In this document: in pieces, positions 23,105-36,069 of the stretch
Numbering within the stretch: position 1 is the first letter of the stretch
How the letters are laid out: the number at the start of each line of letters is the position of its first letter
Assembly (NCBI GenBank): GCA_027922465.2
Contig: BQMF02000114.1
Location: 930,001-994,000, forward strand
Origin: Turritopsis dohrnii
Taxonomy: Eukaryota > Cnidaria > Hydrozoa > Anthoathecata > Oceaniidae
Length of the DNA: 64,000 nucleotides
Direction: 5' to 3'
The notes under the pieces: generated by a model
The model's database searches: none
What the model was told of the DNA's origin: nothing
Seen by the model: only the letters and a program-made list of their open reading frames with translations
Made by a program: the position numbers and the translations under genes

Positions 23105-26010
23105 ATGGTTAGTCAAAGAAAAAACACAAAAAAACCAGCTTCAAAACCCAATTCGATTAACCCAGCCCCACTGAACATATCTTTCACAAATGTCCGTGGT
23201 TTTCGTACAAATTTCTCTCACTTTCATGCTTTCATTTCTAACAACTCTCCTGACATCCTTGCAATTTCGGAGACTAATCTGAATTCCAATATTGACACAG
23301 AAAATGATTTTCTCTTTCAAGGTTATCTTCCTCTACGTCGTAAGGACTCTAAAACCCACATGCATGGCCTTGGTGTATACCTTCGAGACAATTTACCTAT
23401 AACTCGTGTGAGTGATCTGGAGGATCCTGATTTGCCATACATGTGCTTTCGTCTTTCGTTGCTCCATTCAACAAGCTATCTGTTCTTTCTTTATCGATTT
23501 CCATCATCCCAAGACTGTTCTGTTATAGACTCTATATCTGAAAGTATTGACAAGGCCCTATCAATTCATCACAGTGCCAACATATTTGTTTTTGGTGACT
23601 TCAATGTTCATCATGAAAAATGGCTCAAATTCTCAAATGGAATCTCTCACTCAGAAATTCGTACTCTAAATTTTGCCCTATCTCAATCTCTTCACCAAAT
23701 CATTGACTTCCCTACTCGCTTTCCTGATCGTGATGATCAATCTCCATCTCTACTTGATCTCTTTTTAACATCAAATCCTGATATCTGTAAAGCATCTAGT
23801 GAAGCTCCTCTTGACAACTTTGACCATGGCGTAGTTTCTGTCTTCACATCTCTTAATTGCAAAGCTGCTTCTGAATCTCCTTTTCATCGCACTCTCTTCA
23901 GTTATGAACGTGGTGAATGGGATAATTTTCGAGACTTTCTTCGCGATGTCCCCTGGTCCAATGTGTTTTCAAATCCAGCTGAAAAATGTGCAGAGGAAGT
24001 TACATCTTGGCTTACATCTGGTATTGAAGCATTTATCCCCAGTAGAAAATTTCGTGTTAAACCTCACTCCTCTCCCTGGTTCTCACCTGTTTGTGCTGCA
24101 GCAATTGCTCACAGAAATCTTTACTTTCATCAATATCAACGTGAGAAGCCTCCTCATAATAAGGTTCTTTTCAACCAAGCACGGAATCACTGCAAATCTG
24201 TCATTAATAATGCAAAGTCTACATATCAACAAGAAATTCGTAATCGTATCTCTTCACAAAAAATTGGCTCTCGAGATTTTTGGCGCATCATTAAAAGTGT
24301 CACTAACAATAAAAGGTCATCCATTCCTCCCATTTTTAATGGTCCAGAGGTTTTATCATCATCTAAGGATAAAGCTGAAATCTTCTTTAATATTTTCAGT
24401 ACTAACTCTACTCTTGATGACTCTGGCCATGCTGTTCCAGAATTTCCCTTGAGGACAAATAAAGTACTGGATAGCTGCTTTATCGCACCAGCTAAAATAT
24501 CTTCCATCATTTCAAATCTTGATGCTTCTATGGTCCTGATGGAATTCCTGTCATCCTGTTTCAAAAGTGTGCATCTGAATTATCTCCTGTACTTTCTCGT
24601 CTATATAACAAGTGTATAGCTGAATCTTGCTTTCCTCCATCTTGGAAGTTTGCCTCTGTAATTCCAGTCTTTAAAAATTATGGTAATCGATCTAATCCAC
24701 GAAATTACAGACCCATTAGTGTCCTACGAATTATGAGTAAAATTTTTGAGGCCTTTATCAATAATTCTCTTGTTAATCACCTTGAATCTAATAATCTCTT
24801 CTCAGATTCTCAATATGGCTTTCGCTCCCAACGCTCAACTGCTGACCTCCTTACAGTGATAACTGATAGAATCTACGCTGCATTAGATAAATCTGGGGAG
24901 GCAAGAGCTGTTGCTCTTGACATATCCAAGTATGTTGATAAAGTATGGCATACTGGCCTTTTGAAAAAGCTTGCTGCATATGGAGTTAAGGGTCTCCTTT
25001 ATGAGATCATTCGTTCCTTCCTTGGTAATCGTAGGTTTAAGGTTGTTTTAGACGGGCAATCATCATCAACACATTCCATCAACGCAGGAGTTCCCCAAGG
25101 TTCTGTCCTTGGGCCAACCCTTTTTCTTCTTTTCATCAATGATCTGCCTGATGACATTATTTCCAAGCTTGCCATCTATGCTGATGATTCAACCATCTAT
25201 TCCTGTATTCCAAAATCAGATTTGTTCAGCCAGGTAGAAATGGCAGGCGAAATTGAGTTTGATCTGCAATCTATAGTTGAGTGGGGAGAGAAATGGCTGG
25301 TCACATTCCATTCCACAAAAACCAAACTTCTATCTGTAAATCATACTAAAGATCCCTTTTAACCGTCAGTTTCCATGAATGGCACCCAGTTGGAAGAAAA
25401 CAACTCCTTTCGTCTCCTTGGCATCACTTTTTCACAGGACTTCTCCTGGCGCTCCTACATTGAGGCAATCCCTAAGTCAGCCTCGATGAAGGTGGGTTCC
25501 CTTCTTCGTGCAAGAGCATACCTCAGCCCTGATGCCATTCTTTACCTCTATAAATCTACTATTCGACCTTGTATTGAGTATTGTTGCCATATCTGGGGTG
25601 GTGCACCCTCTGATTCTCTAAATCTTTCAGATCGTATCCAGAAAAGAATCTGTAATGCTGTAGGTGATGAACTTTCAAGTAAACTTGACACACTCTCCCA
25701 TCGCAGATCTGTGGCATCTCTTTGCCTCTTTTACAAATACTTTTACGGAAAATGTTCAACTGAGCTCTCTTTTCTCATCCCTGCATTAAAAACTTTCAAG
25801 CGAAACACAAGATATTCATCTAATTGCCATGATCACACTGTCAGCATCTCAAAATCATCAAAAAATTTTTACCAACAAAGTTTCATCCCTCGCTCCTCCA
25901 CTCTCTGGAATTCTTTACCCCAGTCTGTTTTTCCTTCTCATTATAATCTTCAACACTTTAAATGTAATGTCCATCGTCACCTTTCCTCCATGTACCTCAA
26001 TACACATTAG
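23105..26010 (+). pseudogene. CR1/jockey-group LINE ORF2: APE endonuclease + reverse transcriptase, broken
   Basis: The first open part (23105-24619) is an AP-like endonuclease: FTNVRGFRTN, LAISETNLNS, GDFNVH (GDFN at residues 164-167), DLFLTSNPD and FDHG. A frameshift near 24530-24545, within the SGPDGIP-type block, moves the reverse transcriptase to another frame. RT motifs are ALDISKYVDKVWH, GVPQGSVLGPTLFLLFINDL and YADDST (Y at 25177). One in-frame TAA at 25360-25362 is followed by the thumb and C-terminal region (FRLLGITFSQDFSW, then IQKRI) to 26010. So one frameshift and one stop inactivate it. The 3' end runs into (TA)n at 26042. Such proteins nick DNA and prime reverse transcription of their own RNA. 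Confidence 0.9.
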
Positions 26011-26038
26011 TGGTTTTAAACCTTGTATTGAGCGACTA

Positions 26039-26041
<3 letters not shown>

Positions 26042-26073
<32 letters not shown>
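26042..26073. repeat. (TA)n microsatellite
   Basis: An uninterrupted TA tract lies between the 3' end of the LINE and the 3' end of the Penelope-like element. A second TA tract lies at the other side of the latter (28671-28705). Confidence 0.9.
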
Positions 26074-26078
<5 letters not shown>

Positions 26079-28665
26079 GAACAGTTAAAAACACATGTCT
26101 TCACGAATTTTCGATATCTTACATATCTTTATCAAGTACTTGATAAAGATATGTAAGATATCGAAAATTACAATTAAAAATCGTGAATAGTACAGAAATA
26201 ATGAAATAGTGAGATATACAAAAGATTCAATCATAAATTGTTCATTACAATTTCTCAGGGGAAAAAAAATAATATAGAGTCAACTAGCGAGACGAAAATG
26301 TTAGAAATATAATAGAGAGAAGTAAAATAGCGAAACGAAGACGTTTGAGAATGGAAATTACAAGCGGTTTCAAAGCAAAAAATTAAAAAGTTAAAAATTT
26401 AAAAAAATTTTAGAAAAATTCATAAGAGACTATTTTAAAACAAAAGAAAATCACAAAAACTGCATACAAAATATACTTCCCTGACAGTCCTAAATTAATA
26501 AGACAATAAATAGCTTTGGAAACAATGAGAAAAAACGTCCATAGACTAGCAAAAAACTCTCTAACGCAATGTAAATAAACTAAAGCGCAGACACCTAACA
26601 TGCGATATACACGCAAAAAGTGCGTAAATAAACGAAGTCAATGCTAGACTATACAAAGATACACAAACCTATGTAGGTACAATGCGTTCGTTGAGTCCTT
26701 GCGGTAAAAAAGTTTTTAATTTATGTTGCCAAAAGGATTCCCTTTTCCTGAGTTGGTTCTCATCTTTTGAACCATCAATGATCTGAAAACTAAAATCTTG
26801 AATTCCATGATGTGATTCTTGTGCAAAATGCGAAAAAAGACCCGCCTGTGGAACCACCCTCCCCTGATTAAGTGTCCCTGCATTTTTACGTTCACAGTAG
26901 GATCTAAAATGGCTCTTATAGTTATTTACCCTAGACCTAAATAGTGTTTTAGTGCTCCCTACGTATTGTTTTTTACACGTTTTACATACTAACCTATACA
27001 CTACAAATTTAGAATTACAATGAAAATCTCCCCTGCGAATAGTAAAAGTTCTCCTATCATCACTGTCCATAAAACTATCACTTTCTATCAGAAAATCACA
27101 AACCTGACAATTTGATTTTTTGCAACCTTTACAGGACCCCCCCGATTTATTTGAAGATAACTTGGACCTGACTAAAATATCCTGCAAAGTTTTAGCCCGA
27201 CGAAAAGATACTAACGGAATAGAGGGAAACAATTTTTTGTGACCCTCATCACAATGCAAAATTACCTGAGTTTCTTTAAAAATTTGATATATAACCTTAC
27301 TTAATGCTGGATGAAATGTAGTAGAAAAAACTTCCCGCCCTCCTAATTTGTCTCCACCCGAATTACCCTGTAAAATTTCATTACGATCTAGAGAAATAGC
27401 CCTGTCCACTTGAGAGTCTACTAACCTTTTTTCATAGCCTCTCGAGTAGAGCCAGTTCTTTAAATCAGTAATTCTACTTAAAAAGTCATCATCCTGTGAG
27501 CAAATACGACGCATCCTAAGAGCCTGACTAAAAGGGATACCTTTCTTAGTATGAAATGGATGACAGCTAGAAAAGTGTAGATACTGGTGGGTGTCAGTTT
27601 CTTTGACAAAAAGATCAGTGCGGATTCCTTCCCCCTCCCTGATAACTAACACATCCAGAAATTCAATAGACTCCCGAGAATACTTATGCGTAAATTTTAT
27701 AGTTGGATGAATGCTATTCAGATATGAAATAAACTCAATCAGTGCTTCTTCACCATGCTCCCAAACCAAAAAGATATCATCAATATATCTCCACCAAACC
27801 CAGGGCTTAAGATGGTAATTAGCAAGTGCACGTTCCTCCAAATCTCCCATAAACAAGATAGCATAAGGTGGAGCAAATTTCGTACCTATCGCAGTCCCTT
27901 GTTTTTGCCTGTATGTTTTAGAATTATGCTCAAAAAAGTTGTTTTTTAAAACAATCTCTGCTAGCCTCACTAGTGATTCTGTACTGACCGACTTGTCATC
28001 TCTTCCTTCTAACGCAACCTTCATAGCATCCAACCCATCAGAATGAGGGATGCTAGGATAAAGGCCTACCACATCAATGGTACAAAAGAGTGCGTTATCC
28101 GGAAGAGGTGGTAATTCCTTAAGTTTACAAAGAAAATCATTGGTATCCTTAATAAATGACTTAACTTTCCTAGCTAAGGGTTGTAAATGATAATCCAAAA
28201 ACGCAGATATTCTCTCAGTTACATATCCACAGTTTGAGATTACCGGCCTCCCTGGAACAGCATACCAGCGTTTGTGTATCTTTGGCAGAAGATAAAACCT
28301 ACCTAAACGAGGATCATTGATCAAAAGATAATCAAGAGTCTTATTATCGATTTCTTTTTTATCTTTGATTTTTCTAAGCTCATTAGAAATCATTTTCTGA
28401 AGATTTTGTAAAGGGTGGTCCTCGCACTGCTCGTAAACTTCCTTATCTGATAATTGTTTTTCGGCCTCCAAAAGATAATCATTACGATCCCAAACCACCA
28501 CTCCCGACCCTTTATCTGCAGGTTTAATGACAATAGAGTCATCAGCTTGCAGATTTCTAATGGCTTCCTGTTCCTGGGTTGATAAATTGCTAAAATTAGA
28601 GCGTTCTGCCTGAACAGATAATAATTTTTCTTCCAAAACACTCAGATAGATCTCAATAGAAGCAT
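26074..28665 (-). mobile_element. Penelope-like retroelement between TA microsatellites
   Basis: The coding region (26669-28663) plus a ~600-bp AT-rich 3' flank with a palindrome is enclosed by (TA)n tracts at 26042-26073 and 28671-28705. Insertion into a TA microsatellite, or microsatellite formation at both ends, would explain this. The ORF appears 5'-truncated at the right TA tract. Confidence 0.65.
26107..26168. repeat. 62-bp perfect palindrome, possible decayed hammerhead arms
   Basis: Two 30-base arms (26107-26136 and 26139-26168) are exact inverse complements around the two bases TA. Each arm reads outward as CTTGATAAAGATATG...GATATCGAAAA. A TGATAAA box, a GATAT/ATATC stem and a GAAAA box resemble a mutated hammerhead core (CUGAUGA, stem II, GAAA), which Penelope-like elements often carry in their terminal repeats. 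It lies in the 3' flank of the Penelope-like coding region. Confidence 0.5.
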
Positions 28666-28707
<42 letters not shown>

Positions 28708-28753
28708 TATTATCTTGAAAAAATACTCCTGTAATAGTATAAATGATTGTCAA
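26669..28753 (-). CDS. Penelope-like element protein: reverse transcriptase + GIY-YIG endonuclease
   Basis: The frame is open for 694 codons, but about the first 30 (IYIYIY...) come from the TA tract, so the element's own coding starts near 28663. Element-derived residues begin around VDASIEIYLSVLEE. RT motifs are KPADKGSGVVVWDR (77-90), LPKIHK (156-161), PGRPVISN (167-174), CTIDVVGLYPSIPH (224-237), QGTAIGTKFAPPYA (285-298), YIDD (323-326) and IEFLDVL (363-369). The C-terminal GIY-YIG nuclease has VVYRLVC and QYVGST (584-601), R606/R608 and E672 in RESFW. A CxxC...CxxC linker (541-552) precedes it, as in EN+ Penelope elements. No stops or frameshifts occur in the retained part, so the copy is young, but the N-terminal ~100-200 residues of the family are missing. 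Confidence 0.9.
28671..28705. repeat. (TA)n microsatellite
   Basis: A TA tract at the 5' boundary of the Penelope-like element. It reads as the IYIYIY start of the extended open frame. Confidence 0.9.
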
Positions 28754-29012
28754 ATGAATATGTTTATGTTTGTTTATGACTAGGATTGTTTTTCAGTTTG
28801 CACAGGGTATTCTATCCTTACACAGAAATCTATTTCGTCTAAATCCTTTTTCAGTTAATCCGTTAAAAATCAGTGCAGTTTTGAATGAAAGATTTAGCTT
28901 AAAACATATATACAAAAAACGGTTTAAAAAATTTAAGATTCCCAGCTGTGCTTCTAAATCCACATCATTTTTATCCACATTATTCCCTTCACTAAAATTC
29001 CACAAAAACTAA

Positions 29013-30921
29013 TCGTTAGGTGAGAATTATTTTGTTCTATCTCCATTTTTGGAAAAAATGAGCTCCGATTGTTTTCAAGCTTTTCAGGATCATTTGGTTC
29101 TTTATCCGTGAGCTTTTTCCAAAATCAAGTGCAAAATCTCCTTTAAACGACAGTCTGATATTGTTTTATGTCCTTATTCGTGATAACGCCTTAAAATTAT
29201 TATGTTCTATCTCCAAAAGTCAAGCAAATACAGCTTATTCTATGTACAGGTTGATACGAGGTTATTGATTTGCCCTGAAACCGCTGTTAGATAATCTTGT
29301 AAATATTGGAGATTGTTTGTTTTTATTTTATTTTCAAAATGGCGAACGTGGAAGCGATTTATCAATCATAAGATGCTGATAAAGCCTTAAAAGTGCATTC
29401 ATTTTCTGTTTGAATATAATCACAAAAACTAATGTCATACAAATAAGTCACATGAGAACATACAAAGGACATTAATCAATTGACAAAATAGCCAACCTTC
29501 GCCCTAGAAAATGTAACGCCATCTTTAAATACGCAGCTTCGAAATATAAATTGCATAGATTGGTGCCATACTTATCTTTTTTCACTTTAATTTAATCTTA
29601 CAAAAAGCAACATTAATAGGAGACATATAGGCAAACATCCTCTCAAGATCATCCTTTTTGGCTTTTGAAATCAATCTGCTAGCTTTCAAAACTTATGCAA
29701 AACTTATGGGATTTATGGAAATTTTTGGTTAGACTTTCTGGTTTGTTGACTCTTGATCAGTTGAGCCTGTTTAAAAGGATCGGTAAATTTTTCTTTATAA
29801 AAGACATGATTTGGAGTGTTTTTGCGATGAACAACTGTTTTGATAGAAAAATACGGAACAGATTTATAATTGAGCAATGCAGCAACTTGAATGAAGTTCT
29901 TAATGCTGTCTGATTGCACTTGTATTACCATGAACGGATGTTTTTGATTCACATTTGGTAACATTTGCACCAACCCAAGTGGAGAGAAGGCCCTGCCAAT
30001 TTGACTATGAATATTATCAATTTCTTGAATGCTGGAACGACTAGGTTCACAAAACCTCTGTTCGATTATAACTATCTCTGTCGAAAAATAAACTCTTGAA
30101 GAGCAGAGCAGATTTATAACTGTTTCGATTTTGTGCGACGCACGAGTCAAACCAAAGTACAACTTTTATAATGGCAAGATAATCCTTAGGAATTCTTTCC
30201 AACGTTGACATTGTAGTACTGGCAATGTCATTCCCTCCCTCTTCCAGTAAAGCTCCAAAGCACACAATACCCTCTCTTGTATGAACAATATATATATGTA
30301 TGGTGATAGCTTTCTTTTGTATTAAAAGTTTCCTACTTTAGATTTTGGCAAGCTTATAACATTTTCTAAGCCAATACAAACAACAGCTACCTTTTTATCT
30401 TTAATTTCACGAGCGATTTTTCGTTCAGCCCTGCTGTCATTTTTAGATGTAACGTGTCTGTTCTATTTTACTGTCAGCTGATGCCAAAGACTTTTAAGGA
30501 AAATTTGTAGTCTTTTTAAATTCCAAATTCAGATTTTGGAGTGCCCAAGCAACTCCAAGTGATATACACAGAAGCAACATAAAGGAAAATTGATGTTTTT
30601 CGTACTGCATAAAACATTTTTTGTCAGTTAAAGGTGAATTTGCAAGAGCATGGAGTTAAAACAAAATAATTTTAATAAATATCACTTGTTTCGTTCCTAT
30701 TTTGTTCTATCTCCAATTGCAAACTTTTCCTGGAGGAGAGTGGGTACTAGCAAATTTGAAATAATTTTTGGTCAGGGACTCCAAATACGATGTATTCAAA
30801 ATGTACCAAGTATCTTTCCATAGAAAGGTTTCTTAAAGATTTTGTGTGGTTATGAAATTTAAAACTTAATTTTCTCAGTTTAAAGAAATTGGAGATAGTA
30901 CAAAATAATTCTCACCTAACG
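29013..30921. mobile_element. TIR transposon (non-autonomous) with subterminal repeats
   Basis: CGTTAGGTGAGAATTATTTT with GTTCTATCTCC (29013-29043) is mirrored by GGAGATAGTACAAAATAATT with CTCACCTAACG (30891-30921). This gives ~31-bp TIRs with one mismatch. TAAT flanks both ends, a possible 4-bp target duplication. The inner motif TGTTCTATCTCC(A) recurs near 29200 and 30700 as subterminal copies, a layout that serves as transposase-binding sites in several superfamilies. No transposase frame was recognised in the 1.9 kb. The superfamily is uncertain. Confidence 0.75.
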
Positions 30922-30959
30922 TAATATGAAATATGTCTAAGCAATAATAATAAACGAAA

Positions 30960-32800
30960 AAGTATTCTGCCTTTCACACCAATGATACATAAACGAAGAG
31001 CTAGATGTTTAACTCCCGTAAAATCACGCTTAAAAAGTGAGGCATTGGTAGCCATTTTTAATAGTGGCAAAAAGTCCTTCGGTGTAGGGGAAATTACACA
31101 CGAACTGAAGAAAAATTTGTTTTTTATTAGGTTTACAATTGTTGCTAAATTTCCTAAATAAGAAATAAGGAAAAATACTTTCATTTTATTATTATAGAGA
31201 TAGTTTATTGGTTACAAGTGTGCCAAAACAACATAAAATAACATCTGTTTTTAACACTTAAACAAGCAAACAGAACACTAAAAGGCTGAAAACTCTTCTC
31301 TCCTGTATTGATTACTCATATATGCAATTCTAGGAACAAGTTTTCATCTTTTTCTGGCCATTGTTAATTGATTTGATACACCAGATTGTTTTTCTTGATT
31401 TTAGAAATAATGTGAAACAGCCATATGTAACTGTGTGTGATGGCCTTTATTTGCTTCTTCATGACCAATTTTGTGGACAGAAAGGGATGGTTTAAAAAAT
31501 CCTTTTGATTGGTAAATGAAAGATATGGAATGGTTAGACAGTGATTGTTGATTAAAACTAGGTAGTGCATTGAAGCATTCCCTATTACCTTTGTTTTGAA
31601 ATCTTGAATGAATGATTTAGCCAGCAATGTATATATATCCCAAGATCGATACGATGCCTTATACATTGGGAGTTGTGTGGAACTTTGATGCGATATCAAG
31701 AAATCAAGAAAATTCTCCTTTATTATTGAGCATTCCATCATTTCCATTTGTTGAGGGAAAACACAGATCCACAAGAATGAGGTTCGAATGTCAAACAATT
31801 GGCTTCCTCTGATCCGGTTATTGTGTTGCATGTCAAAATTTGTTTAAGACTTGATTTGAATTATCTGATACCTGGATTATTGTTAAAGCTTTTTCTTACC
31901 TTACGAGTGCACTTTTACACATTGAAACATGAACAGACAAGGTTTCTAATGGACTTCAGAGTGCTGCAAACATCTGCAAAATCTGGATGACCTGAATTCA
32001 TCAAAACTTATATTGCATCCAGCTACAAAACTGCTCAATTTTAATATTTTAATTTTTTTCTTAATTTATATTTTAATTCTACATGACTGTTGGAAATGTT
32101 ATTCCAAAATTTTGATGCTTTTTTATTTTGAAGATCATATAATTGAATATGTTTCCATTTTATTTTTAATACCCCAGAGTCCAACAATTTCTTTTAGATA
32201 TATCTGCAAGTGCATTTCTTGTAAGCTTTAACTTGTGGCACACATCAGGTATGCAAACAACATAATTCGTAAATTTAAACTATCTTGGGCGCTAAAAGTA
32301 CAGTCGACTGAAGGCAGAATCTTATCAATATAGCATTTTCATATCACTACTTTAGGGTGGCTAGTCAATTCAGTTAATTGGGGCTGAGTCTTCTGAAAGT
32401 AACTTTTTGTCTTTGAAATTTTTGAGTCCTTACTCCTAAGCTTCTGCTGTAACTACCTTTTTGTTGTGGTTTTGGCAAAGTTTTTTCTTAAGTGGGGTTT
32501 GCTGTGATGATGATGATGATGCTGATGAAACTTTTTTTCAATGAATTTGTCGCGAAAATGAAAATGGAAGGGGCTACGCTTCATCTGACATACAATTGTC
32601 GATCATATAAGGCTAATTTATGGAATTGGATGTTGTTATTTTTATCAAAACAGTTTATACATCCATCCATTATACATCCGCTGAGCAGGATTTCAGTGTA
32701 AATTCACTTTCGTTTTCAATGTTTTGCCACTATTAAAGATGGCTACCAATGCCTCACTTGAAAATGCCGAGTCAGACATCTAGCGCTTCGCTTATATATT
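30960..32800. repeat. Inverted pair of ~100-bp repeats (30975-31072 and 32722-32795)
   Basis: AAGTGAGGCATTGGTAGCCA (about 31033) reappears inverted as TGGCTACCAATGCCTCACTT (about 32741). The homology extends on one side through the AGTGGC/GCCACT block and on the other through GAGCTAGATGT and ACGAAG. The pair brackets the dispersed repeat at 31644-32220 and may be the TIRs of an old element. Confidence 0.55.
31644..32220 (+). repeat. Dispersed repeat, copy 2 (copy 1 at 13448-13990)
   Basis: It is colinear with copy 1 over more than 500 bases, for example AATTATCTGATACCTGGATT and AACATCTGCAAAATCTGGAT. It has more substitutions in its 5' third. No coding content is seen. Confidence 0.75.
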
Positions 32801-35800
32801 ATTGTTTCACACCTAGTACAACAACAACCGTGCCCCCGTGTTTTGAAACGGGAATAAGCAACGTCAGCAAATTATTAGCTCGATACGCATGCGTGACTTT
32901 CCCGTTTCTGGGGACACCCATAAAACGAAGGGTATTTTAATAACGATTCTCACTATTGTTCCAATCGTTAATAAATAGCACATCATGAAATGTAATTTTT
33001 TTGAACCATTGTTTAGATTGATATTTGATTGGTTTAAAATCGTAAATAAAAACCACGTGAAGTTCACGTTCGGAATGCATTGTATAAAGTTTGCTGACAT
33101 TTTAAATGCGACCGCACAATGAACGGATGAGTTCAGAATATGCAAGATTTGAAACACAAGGAACGTGTTTGTCTTCGTGTGCAATCAAGCTTTATTTATT
33201 ATAAAACTTAATTAGCTTTCTATGCCCATGTTTACTTAGAGGTTGTTTGTCCATAATGAATCCATTTATTTTTCTCTTTAGTATTTAAAAGAACATTATT
33301 CATTGTATTACGACATCATCAATTTATCATGTGGTGACATTCCAAATTATTTCCTAGATTTGTCTGAGATTGATGATTTAATACGGATGATATGATATAA
33401 CTTATTTTTGGCACAACTGTATTGATTGATCTTAAAACTTTGGCTTCGTCATTAAATTGTTTCATTTAGGTGTAAGTCGTATGTAGAAAGTAAGTACTAC
33501 CAGCGATATGGTAGTACAAGTAGTATAACACAAATCGTACCGTGTATAGTGCTTTTTATTGTACAACGTTTATCCTGATATCCTTGATTTTTAACTGATT
33601 CTTCGATCTGTGATTATCTGCCAATAAGTTTTCCTAACATTGTGATGTCATCATCACAAATTGGTCAGCAACTTGTTATTTGCGTCAGGCCAAATTATTG
33701 CTGCCATATACCATACCGACACTAAGAGAATTTTGATCATAATCATTCCCCGGGTGCTTAATTTTTGGACGCATGCGTGTGCCGAAGGGATGAGGCAGTT
33801 TTCCGTTTTCAGATTTTCAATATGAGCTTTCTTAAATTGATATAATCAACTTGGACACACAATCTGAAATCAAAAGTAAATGTATTCTCTGTCTCAGTTG
33901 AAGCCAACAACTTATGTTGTTGTATGATATTTGTAACCAACGTATATGTACATTATGTACATATATACATTATATACATTATGTTGTTGTGGTTGTTATG
34001 ACAATATTTTTACAGGATAAAACTTCATTTACAAACTACTATCAATGTTTGTCCTGCACAAAATAAAATATAAACTATAATAAGGTAAAATGAAATATAA
34101 AGTATACAAGTTTGACGCATTTAGAATAAGAAGGCAGAGTAGAAATTGGAAAGGAAAGGGTTAAAACTAAAGCTAGTATGTTGGGAGATCGTTGCGACTG
34201 CACTTTGAAAACATAAAAATTGCCTGCCTTGAAGTTTTCTGCCTTCATGACGTCAACTCTCTTAAACTATCATTCTTATTATAAACCAAAGTGTTTATGT
34301 GGGACACTGGATGCCAGAAAGATATAATTAAAAGGGTTTATTTTTATGGAGTGTGTTAATAGAACTGCAATAGACTGCAAAAATAAAAAACATGATCTTT
34401 TAAATCCTGAACTCATAAATAAGAACAATAATAATGATAGATTCGCTATGCTATGAGAAAGGAATAATGGAAACACCTGTTTTATTTCGCAAATTTCAAA
34501 AACGTTACAAAAATATTATCATGAAAAATGTGACAGCATAATGCCTCGTTTTATATAACAGAAACCTTTAAAACACTGAAAGTTTGAGTTAATGCATACT
34601 TGAACAACGCATTAACAAGATACATTGAACTTTAAATCATATTGTACGAAAGCTGAGAGAAAGCATAATATTTCAGATGTCACTTTTTGAAAATCAAAAG
34701 CAACAAGCAAGGAAATAAATTTGAAATAAATTTAAAATCGGGAAAACCCACGCGCATCGACAAATCGGAAAAAGAAGACGATAGCTAGAATAATTCAGGG
34801 TGCGGCTCACACAATCGCTTGATTCGTTTCGGCAATCTTTGAAAGAACTTTTGATGTTTAGTTAAATTCCTATGGAACTGCGTTATTTTGACCCATAGTT
34901 GGACAATCTTTCGCATATTCAATATCGCCCCCGGATCAAGATGTGATCATAAAAAGTGGAGGAACTCGATCCAAGTGGACAAAATCGTAAAAAATGTCAC
35001 TCCATCACTCCATCTCGGCAAGGCGGGCTGGGATTTTATCAAATTCCTAAACAAAAAATGCGAGGTCACGTGATGTCAACAAATCCTAGGCCGGTTGAGC
35101 AGGATGAAAATTATTATATGAACACGGGATAAAAAGCAGCCCGCATAACCGAGCCAGCCCTGTCAACTGGCACAGCCCTCCTCCATATGGTCAGCCGCTA
35201 TATCACAAATGGGATTATTTGAACGTTTTTCCTTTATGGCTAGATTGCTAACACTATCATTCACAAATTGCAACTATCTTGTAGTGCCGCTGTAACTCCC
35301 TTCCATAAATTTTGACTAACCTCCAAAATCTGCTCCTGAGGTCACCTACTGACTTAGACTTCTAAACACCCAAACACCCATTAATCGTTTGTAATGCTCA
35401 AACGAGGCTGTCTTTGGCCAAACGGATGGCAGAATCGAATTCTACGTAAATACATTAGAGGGATAATGTTTAAGCGTTATCCCTGGTCCATGTCTATTTA
35501 TCAAGTTCAACTTCAATTCTATCGTTTCAATAGCGCATATCCTTAGTGTTTAATAATAAAAGCAGCGTTCCGTATATAGTATTTTAGTTTCATATCGAAT
35601 TGTAACTTTCGAATTTGCCGTCCCCATAATTCAGTTATCTCCCCAAACACATACTGCAAATACCATAATTCACTGCAGCAAAATAATTGAATATCCCTCC
35701 ATACAATGATAAACACAACAAACAAAACAGATCTTAAAGCAAGTAATAATAGCCATTGCATTGTGGTAGTTGTAGCTAGTTGGGAAATAAGTGAATTAGG

Positions 35801-36065
35801 AGAACAGTTAATTTAACGTGGCATTACTCGACATTAAACATTTTACACCAAAGCAGGCGGCGTGTTTTAAAAGTGAAGGGGCTAATGATAGTATGTGAAT
35901 GATCAAAGATTACGTATTAAGGCTTGTTTCCTAGAACATGTTAAATGTCCTCTCCCTTCCCCGAGCCCCTCCGTTGTCATCGATCCTGTGCATATATGCA
36001 CAAACACAACTTTAATTTACCTTACCTTTAATTTACGTCGAGGGGTTACACGTAAAAAGTCTTGA
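32800..36065. other. No gene seen
   Basis: AT-rich intergenic DNA. Noted: a TACATTATGTACATATATACATTA palindromic stretch near 33950-33985 and a diverged GC-rich repeat near 35060-35220. Short open frames here have no motifs. Confidence 0.35.
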
Positions 36066-36069
36066 ATTA

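Noticed and set aside
24226..24564. 112-codon minus-strand frame inside the LINE
   Set aside because: Antisense shadow of the LINE coding strand without any family character.
28663..28753. N-terminal IYIYIY stretch of the Penelope-like open frame
   Set aside because: It is translated TA microsatellite, not element protein. Real homology begins after it.
33940..33990. TACATTATGTACATATATACATTA palindromic run as a regulatory site
   Set aside because: It is a low-complexity alternation of TACAT/ATGTA typical of AT-rich DNA. There is no independent support.
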